Positions 43,596 through 52,623 of a stretch of DNA of 64,000 bases are shown piece by piece. The notes under the pieces are model-generated. The model saw only the letters and a program-made list of their open reading frames with translations, made no database searches and had not been told where the DNA came from. The position numbers were made by a program, and so were the translations under genes. Numbering within the stretch: position 1 is the first letter of the stretch; every line of letters starts with the position of its first letter. The stretch is taken from assembly GCA_022828085.1 (NCBI GenBank), contig JAJEIY010000036.1:1-64000 (forward strand), written 5' to 3'. Source of the stretch: Acidobacteriota bacterium. Its GTDB lineage: Bacteria; Acidobacteriota; Vicinamibacteria; Marinacidobacterales; Marinacidobacteraceae.

Positions 43596-44144
43596 TTGCC
43601 AATCACGTTACGGATGGAATGCAAACGAAGGCGCATCCGCTCGTCGTCCACCAGACGCGCCGGTTACATGCACATCTGGCGCTATACGGCGGTTCTGCTC
43701 GGCGTGCCGGACGCCATGCTGTTTCGCGACGAGGCCAGCGCCCTCGAGATATGCCGTATCGGCGCCGCCTGTGAACCGGAGCCGGGCGAGTCCGCCATCG
43801 TCATGGCCAACTCGCTGCTGAACGTGGCGCCCGTGGTGATCGGGCTATCCGAGCCGGGCGAACGGGCGGCGCTGGCGGACTACGGTCTTCGCGTTTCGCG
43901 GGCCCTCATCGGCAACGAGCTCGCCGACAAGCTCAGGTTCCCGCGCCGGCACACCGCGGGAATGCTCCTCGCGATGCGGCTCCAGCGCCGCCTCGGCGGG
44001 CTCTTCGATCGACTGCTGGGCCGGACCTATGTGACGCGCGCCCATCGGTTTGCCGAGCTCGTTGAACACGCGACGCTCGAAGACGCCGGCATCTCGTACC
44101 GGTTGCCGCTCAAGCTCTATTCGGACGAAGCCCAGACGTGGTGA
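43596..44144 (+). pseudogene. 5'-truncated oxygenase (DUF2236/MpaB-latex-clearing type) remnant
   Basis: From MHIWRYTAVLLGVPDAMLF onward (about 43668) the sequence resembles the C-terminal half of DUF2236 (ER-bound oxygenase MpaB/rubber oxygenase) proteins, including PRRHTAGMLLAMRLQRRLGG. The N-terminal half with the haem-binding region is missing. The 24 codons before the match (RRRIRSSSTRRAG) look non-coding. There is no start signal or ribosome site, and kynU ends only 52 bp upstream. Most likely a deletion remnant; a short expressed protein cannot be excluded. Confidence 0.6.
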
Positions 44145-44171
44145 CGCCGGCCGCCACGACTTGGTCGGCCG

Positions 44172-45290
44172 TCAGCAGTCGGCGCCGCAGTGGGCGGCTA
44201 CGAGGCGGTCGAGGATCCCCCGGTAGTCGTCCCACGGCGTGGCGACCTCGGGTACCGTCTTGTGCGCGACGACCATGTCGAGCGACGGGATGACGGTGAT
44301 GTACTGGCCCCAGGCGCCGCGTCCGGTGTAGGCGCCGCGGAACGCCTCCGGCACCGCCGGGCCGTCCCACACCCACCACATGTACCCGTAGCCGAACTCG
44401 CCTCCCCGCCGGCTCTCCGGATTCATCTCCGCGGACGGCGTGACCAGGCCCGAGATCCGCCCGGCCCATCCCTCGGGAAGCACGCGCTCCTCCCTCCAGA
44501 CGCCGTCCCGCAGCATCAGGTAGCCGATCCGGGCCATGTCGCGGGTGGAGAGGTTCATGTGGTAGGCGAGGTTGCGCGACCGGGTCGCGTCTCCCGACTT
44601 GCGGTGGATCCACCGGTGCCAGTCCTCGAACCCGAGAGGGAGCGCGAGGTCGGTTCCGAGCGCGTCGTAGATGTTGCGCTCGGTGAGTTGTTCGAAGACC
44701 GCGCCCGCCGCGTTGAAGTCCCAGTTGCTGTACAGGTAGTAGGCGCCGGGCTCCTGCGAGCCGCGGGGCGGGGCGTCCGCGAGGTTGTCCCCCGAGTTCG
44801 ACGCCGGGTGATAGACCCCGGAGCGCGCGGTGACGAGATCCAGCACCCGCGCCTGTTTCTCGATCGGGAGGAGGCCCTGGACGTCGTCCATGCCCAGCTC
44901 CTCGAGCGTGAGTTCGAGATCGATCGTCCCGTCCTCCACGTAGCGGCCGTAGAGCATGGCGAGGATGCTCTTGCGGACCGAGGCGAGATAGCTGATCTCA
45001 TCCACCGGCCCGTGCTCGAAGAGGACGCGGCCCCCGACCACGGCCATCACGGCAGTGGTGTTGATCCCGTCCACGTACGGGTGGATCGCGTTCAGCGCCT
45101 CGGCCGAGAATCCGGCGGCGGCGGGGTCCGCGAGGCGTTCCCAGGACGCTCCCGGATAGACGGTTTCCGGCGCCGGCTCGACCGCCGGCGGCGCGCAGCC
45201 GAACGCCGCGGCGAGGGCGAAACCCAGCGCCGGCAGGAGCGCGACGACTCCTCGTGAAACAGGGCCGGTCCCGGTTTTCCGGTTCATCAT
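44172..45290 (-). CDS. beta-lactamase-family serine hydrolase, exported lipoprotein
   Basis: A 372-aa protein of the class C beta-lactamase/esterase family. A lipoprotein-type signal (LGFALAAAFGC) precedes the catalytic SxxK motif SVRK (about residue 108) and the second motif YSN in YLYSNWDFNAAG. A later motif may be VAHKT. The annotated start has GGAGAGGAG upstream and two adjacent ATGs (45290 or 45287). Substrate is unknown; such proteins are usually esterases or peptidases rather than antibiotic-resistance enzymes. It is divergent from the S9 peptidase gene. Confidence 0.88.
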   Translation of the reverse strand: MMNRKTGTGPVSRGVVALLPALGFALAAAFGCAPPAVEPAPETVYPGASWERLADPAAAGFSAEALNAIHPYVDGINTTAVMAVVGGRVLFEHGPVDEISYLASVRKSILAMLYGRYVEDGTIDLELTLEELGMDDVQGLLPIEKQARVLDLVTARSGVYHPASNSGDNLADAPPRGSQEPGAYYLYSNWDFNAAGAVFEQLTERNIYDALGTDLALPLGFEDWHRWIHRKSGDATRSRNLAYHMNLSTRDMARIGYLMLRDGVWREERVLPEGWAGRISGLVTPSAEMNPESRRGGEFGYGYMWWVWDGPAVPEAFRGAYTGRGAWGQYITVIPSLDMVVAHKTVPEVATPWDDYRGILDRLVAAHCGADC

Positions 45291-45374
45291 GGGCTCCTCT
45301 CCGGCGATCCCCGGGGACGAACTCCGGCCTGGAGATTCGACGCCCCGCCGCGCCGCAGGTCCTCGATACTAAAC

Positions 45375-45393
45375 CGGGTTTCGGAAACCCGGA
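45375..45393. promoter_or_regulatory. perfect inverted repeat in a divergent promoter region
   Basis: CCGGGTTTCGGAAACCCGG has 8-bp arms around CGG and lies about 100 bp before the S9 peptidase ATG and 85 bp before the divergent beta-lactamase-family start. It could be an operator or an RNA hairpin. A second GC-rich palindrome (TGGCGC...GCGCCA) lies at about 45451-45475. Confidence 0.4.
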
Positions 45394-45493
45394 TGGCGCG
45401 GGCCGGCCGTGGCCCGGCATCGGCCGTCCGTCTCCCGTAAACTCGCCGGTTGGCGCGCCGGCCGGCCGGCGCCACAGCAGCGGAGGTGTCCGA

Positions 45494-47527
45494 ATGCGGA
45501 TTCACAGCTTGAAGGGTCTTGGTCCCGTCGTGGCCCTGTCGCTCGTCGTTTCGACGGCGGCGTTCGCGCAGGAGGGGATGCGGCCGCTCGCGCTCGCCGA
45601 CTACCTCTCCTGGGAGACGGTGCAGAGCCCGCAGATCTCGCCGGACGGCGGCAACGTCGTCTACGAGCGCAGCTTCGTGGACGCCATGAAGGACCGGACG
45701 AAAACGGAGCTCTGGCTCATCGGCGCCGACGGTTCGAAGAACCGCTTCCTCACCGACGGCGGGAGTCCGCGCTGGTCGCCGGACGGCACCCGGGTCGCCT
45801 TCCTTCGGGACGGCCAGATCTTCGTGCGCTGGATGGATGCCGAGGGCGCCGAGAGCCAGGTGACCCGGCTCGACAGCCCGCCCTCCCAGATCGTCTGGGC
45901 TCCCGACAGCGGCTCCATCGCGTTCCGGGCGGTGGTGGACCCCGGGCCCGACCCGGCGTGGGCGATCGACATGCCGCAGGCGCCCGAAGGCGCCGAGTGG
46001 ACGGGGCCGCCGCGGATCGTCACCCGGCTGAATTACCGGCGCGACGGAGTGGGGTACCACCCGCGGGGCTTTCGGCACATCTTCGTCGTGAGCGCCGACG
46101 GCGGCACCCCGCGTCAGCTCACGAGCGGCGACTACCACCACGACGGGCCGCGTTTCGTCGGCGACGGGTCGGAGATCGTCTTCACGTCGCTGAGGACCCC
46201 GGACGCCGAGCACGCCTGGCGCGAATCGGAGATCTACCGGGTCGAGGTGGCCACCGGCCGGATCACCACCCTGACGAGCCGCACCGGCCCGGACTCGGGT
46301 CCGGTGCCCTCGCCGGACGGCGGCATGATCGCCTACACCGGCATGGACCACACGACGGACACCTACCGCGAGGAAGGCCTCTACGTCATGGACGCCGACG
46401 GGGGGAACCCGCGGGTCATCGCGACGGAGATGGGCCGCCGTCCGGGGATCGTCGGGTGGGCGGCCGACGGCAGCGCCGTCTACTTCAACGCGCAGCTCCG
46501 GGGGACGAACAACCTCTACCTGGCGCCGCTCGACGGCGAGGTCCGTCCGGTCAGTTCCGGAAACCACATGCTCTCGGTGTCCACCGTGAGCGGCGACGGA
46601 ACCGCGGTGGGTGTCGTCAGCTCGTACCACACCCCGGGGAACCTGGTCGCCTTTTCCGTCGATTCACCCGACGAGGTGGCGACCCTCCACGTCACGAACG
46701 CGTCGATCCTCGCCGAGGTCACCCTCGGGGAGGTCGAGGAGATTTGGTACAAGTCGCCGGACGGGCTCGACATCCAGGGCTGGATCGTGAAACCGCCCGA
46801 CTTCGATCCGTCGCGCAAGTACCCGCTGATCCTCCGCATCCACGGCGGACCGCACGCCATGTACAACAGCGGGTTCGACTTCAAGAACCAGGACCACGCG
46901 GCGAACGGCTACGTGCTGCTCTACACGAACCCGCGCGGCAGCAGCGGCTACGGCAGCTCGTTCGGCAACGAGATCAAGAACGCCTACCCCGGAAAGGACC
47001 TCGACGACCTGTTGGCGGGCGTGGACGAGGTCATCGCGCGCGGCTACATCGACGAGCGCAACCTGTTCGTCTACGGGGGCAGCGGGGGCGGCGTGCTCAC
47101 CTCCTGGATCGTCGGGAACACCGACCGCTTCACCGCCGCGGTCTCGAAGGCGCCGGTGACGAACTGGTTCAGCTTCGTGGGAACGACGGACGGAGCGAGC
47201 TGGTACCGGAACTTCGAGAAGCTGCCCTGGGACGACCCGGAGGAGCACCTGCGCCGTTCGACGCTCATGTACGTCGGCAACGTCACCACCCCGACGATGC
47301 TGATGACCGGGGAGAAGGACCTGCGCACCCCGATGGAGCAGACCGAGCAGTACTACAAGGCGCTCAAGATGCGGAAGATCCCGACGGCGATGGTGCGGCT
47401 CACCGACAGTTGGCACAGCCGCAGCCGCCCGCCGACGAACTTCATGCGGGTGCAGCTCCTGCTGCGCAACTGGTTCGAGCGCTTCGCGGTCACCGACGAG
47501 ATGACCACGGACGCGCAGCCAAACTAG
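45494..47527 (+). CDS. S9-family (prolyl oligopeptidase-type) exported peptidase
   Basis: A 677-aa secreted serine peptidase. Signal peptide (VVALSLVVSTAAFAQ), a beta-propeller of TolB/PD40-type repeats (PQISPDGGNVVYERS, PRWSPDGTRVAFLR, GPVPSPDGGMIAYT), then the alpha/beta-hydrolase domain: ILRIHGGPHAMYNSG, nucleophile VYGGSGGGVLTSWIV, Asp in MTGEKDLRTPMEQ and His in DSWHSRSRP. It resembles dipeptidyl-peptidase/acylaminoacyl-peptidase members. ATG 45494 has GGAGG 8 nt upstream; the track's 757-aa form is too long. A twin-hairpin repeat follows 30 bp after the stop. Confidence 0.92.
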   Translation: MRIHSLKGLGPVVALSLVVSTAAFAQEGMRPLALADYLSWETVQSPQISPDGGNVVYERSFVDAMKDRTKTELWLIGADGSKNRFLTDGGSPRWSPDGTRVAFLRDGQIFVRWMDAEGAESQVTRLDSPPSQIVWAPDSGSIAFRAVVDPGPDPAWAIDMPQAPEGAEWTGPPRIVTRLNYRRDGVGYHPRGFRHIFVVSADGGTPRQLTSGDYHHDGPRFVGDGSEIVFTSLRTPDAEHAWRESEIYRVEVATGRITTLTSRTGPDSGPVPSPDGGMIAYTGMDHTTDTYREEGLYVMDADGGNPRVIATEMGRRPGIVGWAADGSAVYFNAQLRGTNNLYLAPLDGEVRPVSSGNHMLSVSTVSGDGTAVGVVSSYHTPGNLVAFSVDSPDEVATLHVTNASILAEVTLGEVEEIWYKSPDGLDIQGWIVKPPDFDPSRKYPLILRIHGGPHAMYNSGFDFKNQDHAANGYVLLYTNPRGSSGYGSSFGNEIKNAYPGKDLDDLLAGVDEVIARGYIDERNLFVYGGSGGGVLTSWIVGNTDRFTAAVSKAPVTNWFSFVGTTDGASWYRNFEKLPWDDPEEHLRRSTLMYVGNVTTPTMLMTGEKDLRTPMEQTEQYYKALKMRKIPTAMVRLTDSWHSRSRPPTNFMRVQLLLRNWFERFAVTDEMTTDAQPN

Positions 47528-47556
47528 CGAACGCCAACCGCCGCTGGCAGCGGAGC

Positions 47557-47607
47557 GGCTTGGAACGCCGGTCTCCAGACCGGCACGCGCGGCGCTCCGC
47601 GCCGCGC
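47557..47607 (+). repeat. twin-hairpin repeat 3' of the S9 peptidase gene
   Basis: GGCTTGGAAC, then an 8-bp stem GCCGGTCT/AGACCGGC (47567-47584) and a 9-bp stem GCGCGGCGC/GCGCCGCGC (47587-47607). The first stem differs from other copies on both arms in a paired way. The rest of the 288-bp gap to 47815 has no gene I can support. Confidence 0.75.
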
Positions 47608-47815
47608 ACGGCGCAACGCTGGCAGGCCTCACGGCGCCGCATTTCCGGCCTCATCAATGCGGGTAGCCGCGCCCAGCCGGTCCACCGCCTCGTCGACGAC
47701 GGCCATATCCTCGGCAGGAACTTCATCCAGGGGGGCGGCGTGGACCAGCCCGGCCCGGAGGGCTTTGAATGGATTCGCGAGAACGAGTTCCGCTACCAAA
47801 GGAGGGGAGGGCGAC

Positions 47816-49594
47816 ATGAGATCGAACCCCAGGACCACACGCAGAGACTTTCTGGCGGGCTCGGCCGCCCTCGCGGCGGGGACTGTCGCGTGCCAGCCGG
47901 ACGCCGGTGACGGGTCGGCCGCACCCGCGGGAGCGGGGGCGAACGCGGCCGCCGACATCACCGCCGGAACGCTGGCCGAGGCCGAAAGACTCCACGGCGT
48001 GACCTACACCGCCGAAGAGCGCGACCAGCTCCTCGAGTCGATCGGTGGCCAGGTCGCAGGCGTCCTCCAGCTCCGCGACGTCCCGCGCGAACTCAGCCTC
48101 CAACCGGCCATCACCTTCGATCCACGCCTGCCCGGGGTGTCGTACCCCGAGCAGGCGGACCGCATCGCAATGTCGGACGGCGCAGCGGGTGCGCTCCCGG
48201 ACGCCGAGGCCGACATCGCCTACGCCTCGGTCCGCGAGCAGGCCCACTGGATCCGGACGGGCCGGCTCACCAGCCGCCGCCTCACCGAGATCTACCTGTC
48301 GCGCATCGAGCGCCTCGCGCCCGGCCTCTACTGTTACATCACGGTCACCGCCGACCAGGCGCTCGCACAGGCGGACGAGTCCGACCGCGAACTCGCCGCC
48401 GGGCGCTACCGCGGCGAACTGCACGGCATTCCCTACGGCATCAAGGACTGCTTCGACACCGCGGGAATCCCCACCACCTGGGGCGCGATCCCCTTCCGTG
48501 ACCAGGTTCCCGACCGGGACGCCCGCATCGTCACCATGCTCCGCGAGGCCGGAGCCGTCCTGCTCGGCAAGCTCGCCACCGCCAGCCTCGCGAACGGCTA
48601 CCGCTGGTACGGCGGGAAGGTCCGCAACCCCTGGAACACGGAGGAGCACGCGGGTGGATCCAGCGCCGGCCCGGGGTCCGCCACCGCCGCCGGGCTGTGC
48701 TCGTTCTCGATCGGCACCGACAGCCTGGGGTCGATCCTCAACCCCGCCGACCAGTGCGGCATCGTCGGCCTGCGCGCGACCTTCGGGCGGGTGCCGACCG
48801 AGGGCGCCATGCCGCTGACCCCCAGCCTCGACCGGATCGGGCCCCTCACCCGTCGCGTCGAGGATGCGGTGCCCGTCATGGCCGCGATCAACGGACCCGA
48901 TCCGACATCGGCGTCCTCCATCGCCATGGGCTTCGAATACGACGCCGGCATCGATCCCGCCGCCGTCCGCGTGGGCTACTCACCGGACTGGTTCCGCGAG
49001 GTCGGGTTCGGTCCGGGAGCCTCGGTGCCGGTCGCCGACGCACACCGCAACGCACTCGAGGCGCTCGGCGAACTCGGCGTGGAGCTCGTCGAGGTGGAGC
49101 TGCCGCCGTTCCCCTACCAGGCGCTGATCCCGAACCTCTACGTCGAGGCCGCCACGATCTACGAGGCGCTCACCCTCGATGGCCGCGACGATCAGCTGCC
49201 GCCCGAGGGGTGGCCCGACGCCTGGCGCCGCGTCCGCCTGCTGTCCGCGGTCGACTACCTGCAGGCCGAGCGTCTCCGGCGCGGCCTCATGCACGAGTTC
49301 CACCGCATCTACAGCGACGTGGACGCGCTGTTCGCCCCGACCTACGGCTCCTTCGAGCTGCTGGTGGCGATGAACTACACGGGACACCCGGGGATCAGCC
49401 TGCGCGCCGGCCTCGACGAGAGCCCTACCCGAAGCGCGGGCCCGGTTCCCGACGATCCGCGGGGAGAGCCGCACACGATCACCCGCAACGTGGCCTTTCA
49501 TGGCCGGCTCTTCGAAGAGGGGACGATCCTCGCGCTCGCCCGGGCGCTCGAGGAGCGGCTTGGGGTGCATCACCACCGTCCGCCGCTCGGGTAG
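47816..49594 (+). CDS. amidase-signature-family hydrolase, Tat-exported
   Basis: A 592-aa Ser-cisSer-Lys amidase. Tat-type signal (TTRRDFLAGSAALAAGTVAC) with a possible lipid-modified Cys. Catalytic Lys is in PYGIKDCFDTAG, the cis-Ser and the nucleophile in EEHAGGSSAGPGSATAAGLC and SIGTDSLGSI. Hydrolyses an unknown amide or amidine substrate outside the cytoplasm. The ATG at 47816 is supported by GGAGGGGAGG upstream. It converges on the methyltransferase gene over a strong hairpin. Confidence 0.9.
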   Translation: MRSNPRTTRRDFLAGSAALAAGTVACQPDAGDGSAAPAGAGANAAADITAGTLAEAERLHGVTYTAEERDQLLESIGGQVAGVLQLRDVPRELSLQPAITFDPRLPGVSYPEQADRIAMSDGAAGALPDAEADIAYASVREQAHWIRTGRLTSRRLTEIYLSRIERLAPGLYCYITVTADQALAQADESDRELAAGRYRGELHGIPYGIKDCFDTAGIPTTWGAIPFRDQVPDRDARIVTMLREAGAVLLGKLATASLANGYRWYGGKVRNPWNTEEHAGGSSAGPGSATAAGLCSFSIGTDSLGSILNPADQCGIVGLRATFGRVPTEGAMPLTPSLDRIGPLTRRVEDAVPVMAAINGPDPTSASSIAMGFEYDAGIDPAAVRVGYSPDWFREVGFGPGASVPVADAHRNALEALGELGVELVEVELPPFPYQALIPNLYVEAATIYEALTLDGRDDQLPPEGWPDAWRRVRLLSAVDYLQAERLRRGLMHEFHRIYSDVDALFAPTYGSFELLVAMNYTGHPGISLRAGLDESPTRSAGPVPDDPRGEPHTITRNVAFHGRLFEEGTILALARALEERLGVHHHRPPLG

Positions 49595-49657
49595 GGGCGG
49601 GCGCGGAATCCCCGGTCGGTGCGGGGCGCGCGCACGACCCCGCGACCGGGCCCCTAC
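49591..49657. terminator. large bidirectional hairpin between convergent genes
   Basis: CCCGGTC (49611) pairs with GACCGGG (ending 49650), and inside it GCGGGG pairs with CCCCGC. GTAGGGGC (49591-49598) and GCCCCTAC (49650-49657) can pair outside. The structure overlaps or abuts both stop codons (amidase and methyltransferase). Confidence 0.6.
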
Positions 49658-50529
49658 TTCCCGAACAGCCCGCAGGCGAAGAGCCCGGGCGTCTCGAAGG
49701 GCAGGGGGCCCCGCTCCTCCGCGTAGCGCTCCGCGAGATCCATCATCGTGATCGCCTCGAGAGTGCGGAAGCCGGCGTCAGCCAGCAGGTCGCTCATCGC
49801 GGCGAGGCCGTATTCGCTCTTCATGGGTTCGCCGCGCTGCGCCACGTACTCCTCAAGCTGGGCGCGCATCTTCCGGTGCTCGGGCCAGGCGGAGGCTTCG
49901 TCCAGCATGTAGTCGAGGACGAGGCGTGAGCCGGGAGCGACCCCGGCGGCGATCGAGCGCGCCGATTCGGTCAGGGTTCCCGGAGTCAGGTAGTACGTCA
50001 CCCCGAGGAAGGAGAGGATCGCCGGGCGCCCGGGGTCGAAGGGCGAGTGCGACAGGGCCTCCATCACCGAAGTCCGCTCGAGGTCCGCGGGGGCGAAGTG
50101 GAGTCCGGGGGGCGCCCAGATCCCGGCGGCGTCGATGCGCTCCCGTTTCACCTCCTGCATCGCCGGGCGGTCGATCTCGAACACCTCGAGCGGCGGGACG
50201 AGTTCGGTCCGCCGCAACGCGAACGAATCGAGCCCGGCGCCCACGATGACGTATTGGCGGATGCCGTCCCGGAAGGCGCTCTCGACCGCCTGTTCGGCGT
50301 AGCGGGCCCGGATCAGCAGTCCCAGGATCACCGGCTTCAGGCCGCGTAGCGCCCAGTTCGCCATGAACCAGCCGGCGGGCCGAAAGCGGAGGACCCGCCG
50401 CAGGGAGGGACTCGTCAACGAGAACGCGTACGGATCGTCCAGCAATCGGACCCGGTCCCGCTGGTGCCGGGCGCGGGCGGCGGCGACCAGGTCGGCGGTG
50501 GATGCCCGTTGTCTCCGTCCCTTGCTCAT
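49654..50529 (-). CDS. class I SAM-dependent methyltransferase (leucine carboxyl methyltransferase/PPM family)
   Basis: A 291-aa methyltransferase of the LCMT/polyketide-O-methyltransferase group. Motifs: RARYAEQAVESAFRDGIRQYVIVGAGLDSFALRR (SAM site), VFEIDRPAMQEVKRERI, FLGVTYYLTPGTL and LVLDYMLDEASAWPE. Members methylate carboxyl or hydroxyl groups of small molecules; the substrate is unknown here. Start ATG 50529 is chosen (another, 50589, is possible). It is divergent from the gamma-glutamyltranspeptidase gene with a motif cluster between them. Confidence 0.88.
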   Translation of the reverse strand: MSKGRRQRASTADLVAAARARHQRDRVRLLDDPYAFSLTSPSLRRVLRFRPAGWFMANWALRGLKPVILGLLIRARYAEQAVESAFRDGIRQYVIVGAGLDSFALRRTELVPPLEVFEIDRPAMQEVKRERIDAAGIWAPPGLHFAPADLERTSVMEALSHSPFDPGRPAILSFLGVTYYLTPGTLTESARSIAAGVAPGSRLVLDYMLDEASAWPEHRKMRAQLEEYVAQRGEPMKSEYGLAAMSDLLADAGFRTLEAITMMDLAERYAEERGPLPFETPGLFACGLFGK

Positions 50530-50584
50530 GACGCTCGCGCTCCGCAATCGTCCCACCGAGGCGCCGGTTCCGGTCTCCTGGGTT

Positions 50585-50639
50585 TCCATCGCCCAGGACA
50601 CGCGCGAATTCCGGGCGATGGACCGCGTTTCTATCGCCC
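50585..50639. promoter_or_regulatory. three-site operator-like cluster (TCYATCGCCC)
   Basis: TCCATCGCCC (50585-50594) is repeated as TCTATCGCCC (50630-50639) and occurs inverted as GGGCGATGGA (50613-50622). The inverted pair has a perfect 10-bp match with an 18-nt spacer. The cluster lies between the divergent methyltransferase and gamma-glutamyltranspeptidase genes. Confidence 0.4.
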
Positions 50640-50700
50640 AGGTGCTTTCATCCGTCTCTCGCCGTTGCCTCTCCGCGCGGGGAGCCGCACAATCTCCTCC

Positions 50701-52623
50701 ATGAAGCGCATCCCCTTTTCCGTCTTTTTCTGCCTCCTGGCGGCCCTGGCCGTCGCCGCCAGCGCCGTTGCCCGGCCGCAAAAACCCGTCCTCCACGGCA
50801 AGCACTGGATGGCCATCACCGGCAAGCCGCTGGGCGCGACCGCCGGCGCCATGATCTTCAGCCAGGGCGGCAACGCGGTGGATGCGGCCTGCGCCATGCT
50901 GGGCGCCACCGCGACCATGTTCGACGCCCTGAGCTGGGGCGGCGAAACCCAGGCGCTGATCTGGCACCCCGAGCAGAAGAAGGTGATCGGGATCAACGCG
51001 CTCGGCGTCGCTCCCACGGGCGCCACGCCGGCGTACTTCCGGGAGCAGGGGCTGGAGTACCCGCCCGCGGTCGGCCCGCTCGCGGCGGTGACTCCGGGGA
51101 CTCCGGGCGGCCTCCTGACGATGCTCGCCGAGTACGGCACGATGTCCCTCGCTCAGGTGCTCGCGCCGTCGATCCAGATGGCCGACGGCTATCCCATCGA
51201 GGCCTCCGCGGCCCGCGGGATCCAGCGGGGCGCCGACCGGATCGCCGAGTGGCCGTATTCGCGCCGGACCCTGCTGCCGCACCGCGACGAACGCTCGGCG
51301 TCCTCGGGGCCGCAGGACGAGACGGGGAACTACTGGGACCGCGAGGACTCCTCGACGCGCGAGTTCAGCGCCGGCGGCCCGCGCCCCGGCGAGGTCTTCC
51401 GCCAGCCCGAACTTGCGAACACCCTGCGGAAGCTGGTGGACGCCGAGGCCGAGGCGCTCGCCGCCGGCAAGAGCCGCAAGGAGGCGATCTACGCCGCCTA
51501 CGACCGCTTCTACAAGGGCGACATCGCCGAGGAGCTTGCCCGTGGCACCCAGGAGCAGGGCGGCCTCATCACCACCGAGGACCTCGCGAACTGGAAGGTC
51601 CACATCGAGGAGCCCGTCTCCACGAACTACAAGGGGATCGAGGTCTACAAGCTGACTCACTGGGTCCAGGGACCGGTCCTGCTCCAGGCGCTGAACATCC
51701 TGGAGCCCTTCGACCTGAAGGGGATGGGCTACAACAGCTCCCGCTACATCCACACCCTCTACCAGGCGATCAGCCTGTCGTTCGCCGACCGCGACTTCTA
51801 CTACGGCGATCCCTACTTCCCGCCGGAGGAGCCGATCCGGGGCCTTCTTTCCAAGGACTACGCTCGGCACCGTGCCGAACTCATCCTGGAAGACCGCAAC
51901 GACCCCACGATCGGGCCCGGGGACCCCTATCCCTTCCAGGGTGGCGAGAACCCCTTCGGCGAGTACCTGAACCGGTTTTCCGGAACCTCGGGGACGCCCA
52001 CCACCGAGGAAGAGCGCGAGGAGTTCCTTGAGGGATTCCTCGCCGGCACCACCTCGATCCAGGCCGCGGACGCCTCCGGGTGGGTGGTCTCCGTGACGCC
52101 GAGCGGCGGCTGGCTGCCGGCGGTGCTCGCCGGCGAGACCGGAATCGGACTCAGTCAGCGGATGCAGAGCTTCGTGCTCGACCCCGCAATGAACCCCTAC
52201 AACGTGCTCGAGCCGGGCAAGCGCCCGCGGGCCACCCTGACGCCGAGCCTCGCCCTCAAGGACGGGGAGCCCTTCCTCTCCTTCGCGGTCCAGGGCGGCG
52301 ACGGCCAGGACCAGAACCTGCTGCAGTTCTTCCTGAACGTTGTCGAGTTCGGCATGAACGTGCAGGAGGCCGCCGAGGCCGCCAACTTCAACAGCTACCA
52401 GCTCCGGAGTTCCTTCGGCGCCCACGAGTCGGAGCCGGGTTCCATGCTGCTGAACGACAAGGTCCCCGAGTGGATCCGCAACGAGTTGACCGGAATGGGG
52501 TATTCGCTGCGCTTCTCGCCGCGCACCTCGGGACCCATCAACGCCATCTGGTTCGACCGCGAGCACGGCAGCTTCTGGGGCGGGTCGAGCCACCACGGCG
52601 ACGACTACGGAGTGGCATGGTGA
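50701..52623 (+). CDS. gamma-glutamyltranspeptidase family protein
   Basis: Exported Ntn-hydrolase of 640 aa, made as a precursor that cleaves itself. Signal peptide (FFCLLAALAVAASAVA), then conserved FSQGGNAVDAACAMLGA, and the autocleavage/nucleophile motif at GTTSIQAADASGWVVSVTPS, where the first Thr of TTS is the likely catalytic residue. The downstream GSMLLNDKVPE region is like GGT. The motif TTS replaces the common TTH, so substrate use may differ from glutathione cleavage. Start ATG 50701; a CACAAT box lies 7 nt upstream. It overlaps the LVIVD gene start by one base. Confidence 0.88.
   Translation: MKRIPFSVFFCLLAALAVAASAVARPQKPVLHGKHWMAITGKPLGATAGAMIFSQGGNAVDAACAMLGATATMFDALSWGGETQALIWHPEQKKVIGINALGVAPTGATPAYFREQGLEYPPAVGPLAAVTPGTPGGLLTMLAEYGTMSLAQVLAPSIQMADGYPIEASAARGIQRGADRIAEWPYSRRTLLPHRDERSASSGPQDETGNYWDREDSSTREFSAGGPRPGEVFRQPELANTLRKLVDAEAEALAAGKSRKEAIYAAYDRFYKGDIAEELARGTQEQGGLITTEDLANWKVHIEEPVSTNYKGIEVYKLTHWVQGPVLLQALNILEPFDLKGMGYNSSRYIHTLYQAISLSFADRDFYYGDPYFPPEEPIRGLLSKDYARHRAELILEDRNDPTIGPGDPYPFQGGENPFGEYLNRFSGTSGTPTTEEEREEFLEGFLAGTTSIQAADASGWVVSVTPSGGWLPAVLAGETGIGLSQRMQSFVLDPAMNPYNVLEPGKRPRATLTPSLALKDGEPFLSFAVQGGDGQDQNLLQFFLNVVEFGMNVQEAAEAANFNSYQLRSSFGAHESEPGSMLLNDKVPEWIRNELTGMGYSLRFSPRTSGPINAIWFDREHGSFWGGSSHHGDDYGVAW

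Noticed and set aside
47629-47961. 110-aa minus-strand ORF ending ...DEVPAEDMAVVDEAVDRLG
   Set aside because: The C-terminal half looks protein-like, but it overlaps the well-supported amidase start and has no recognisable family or start site.
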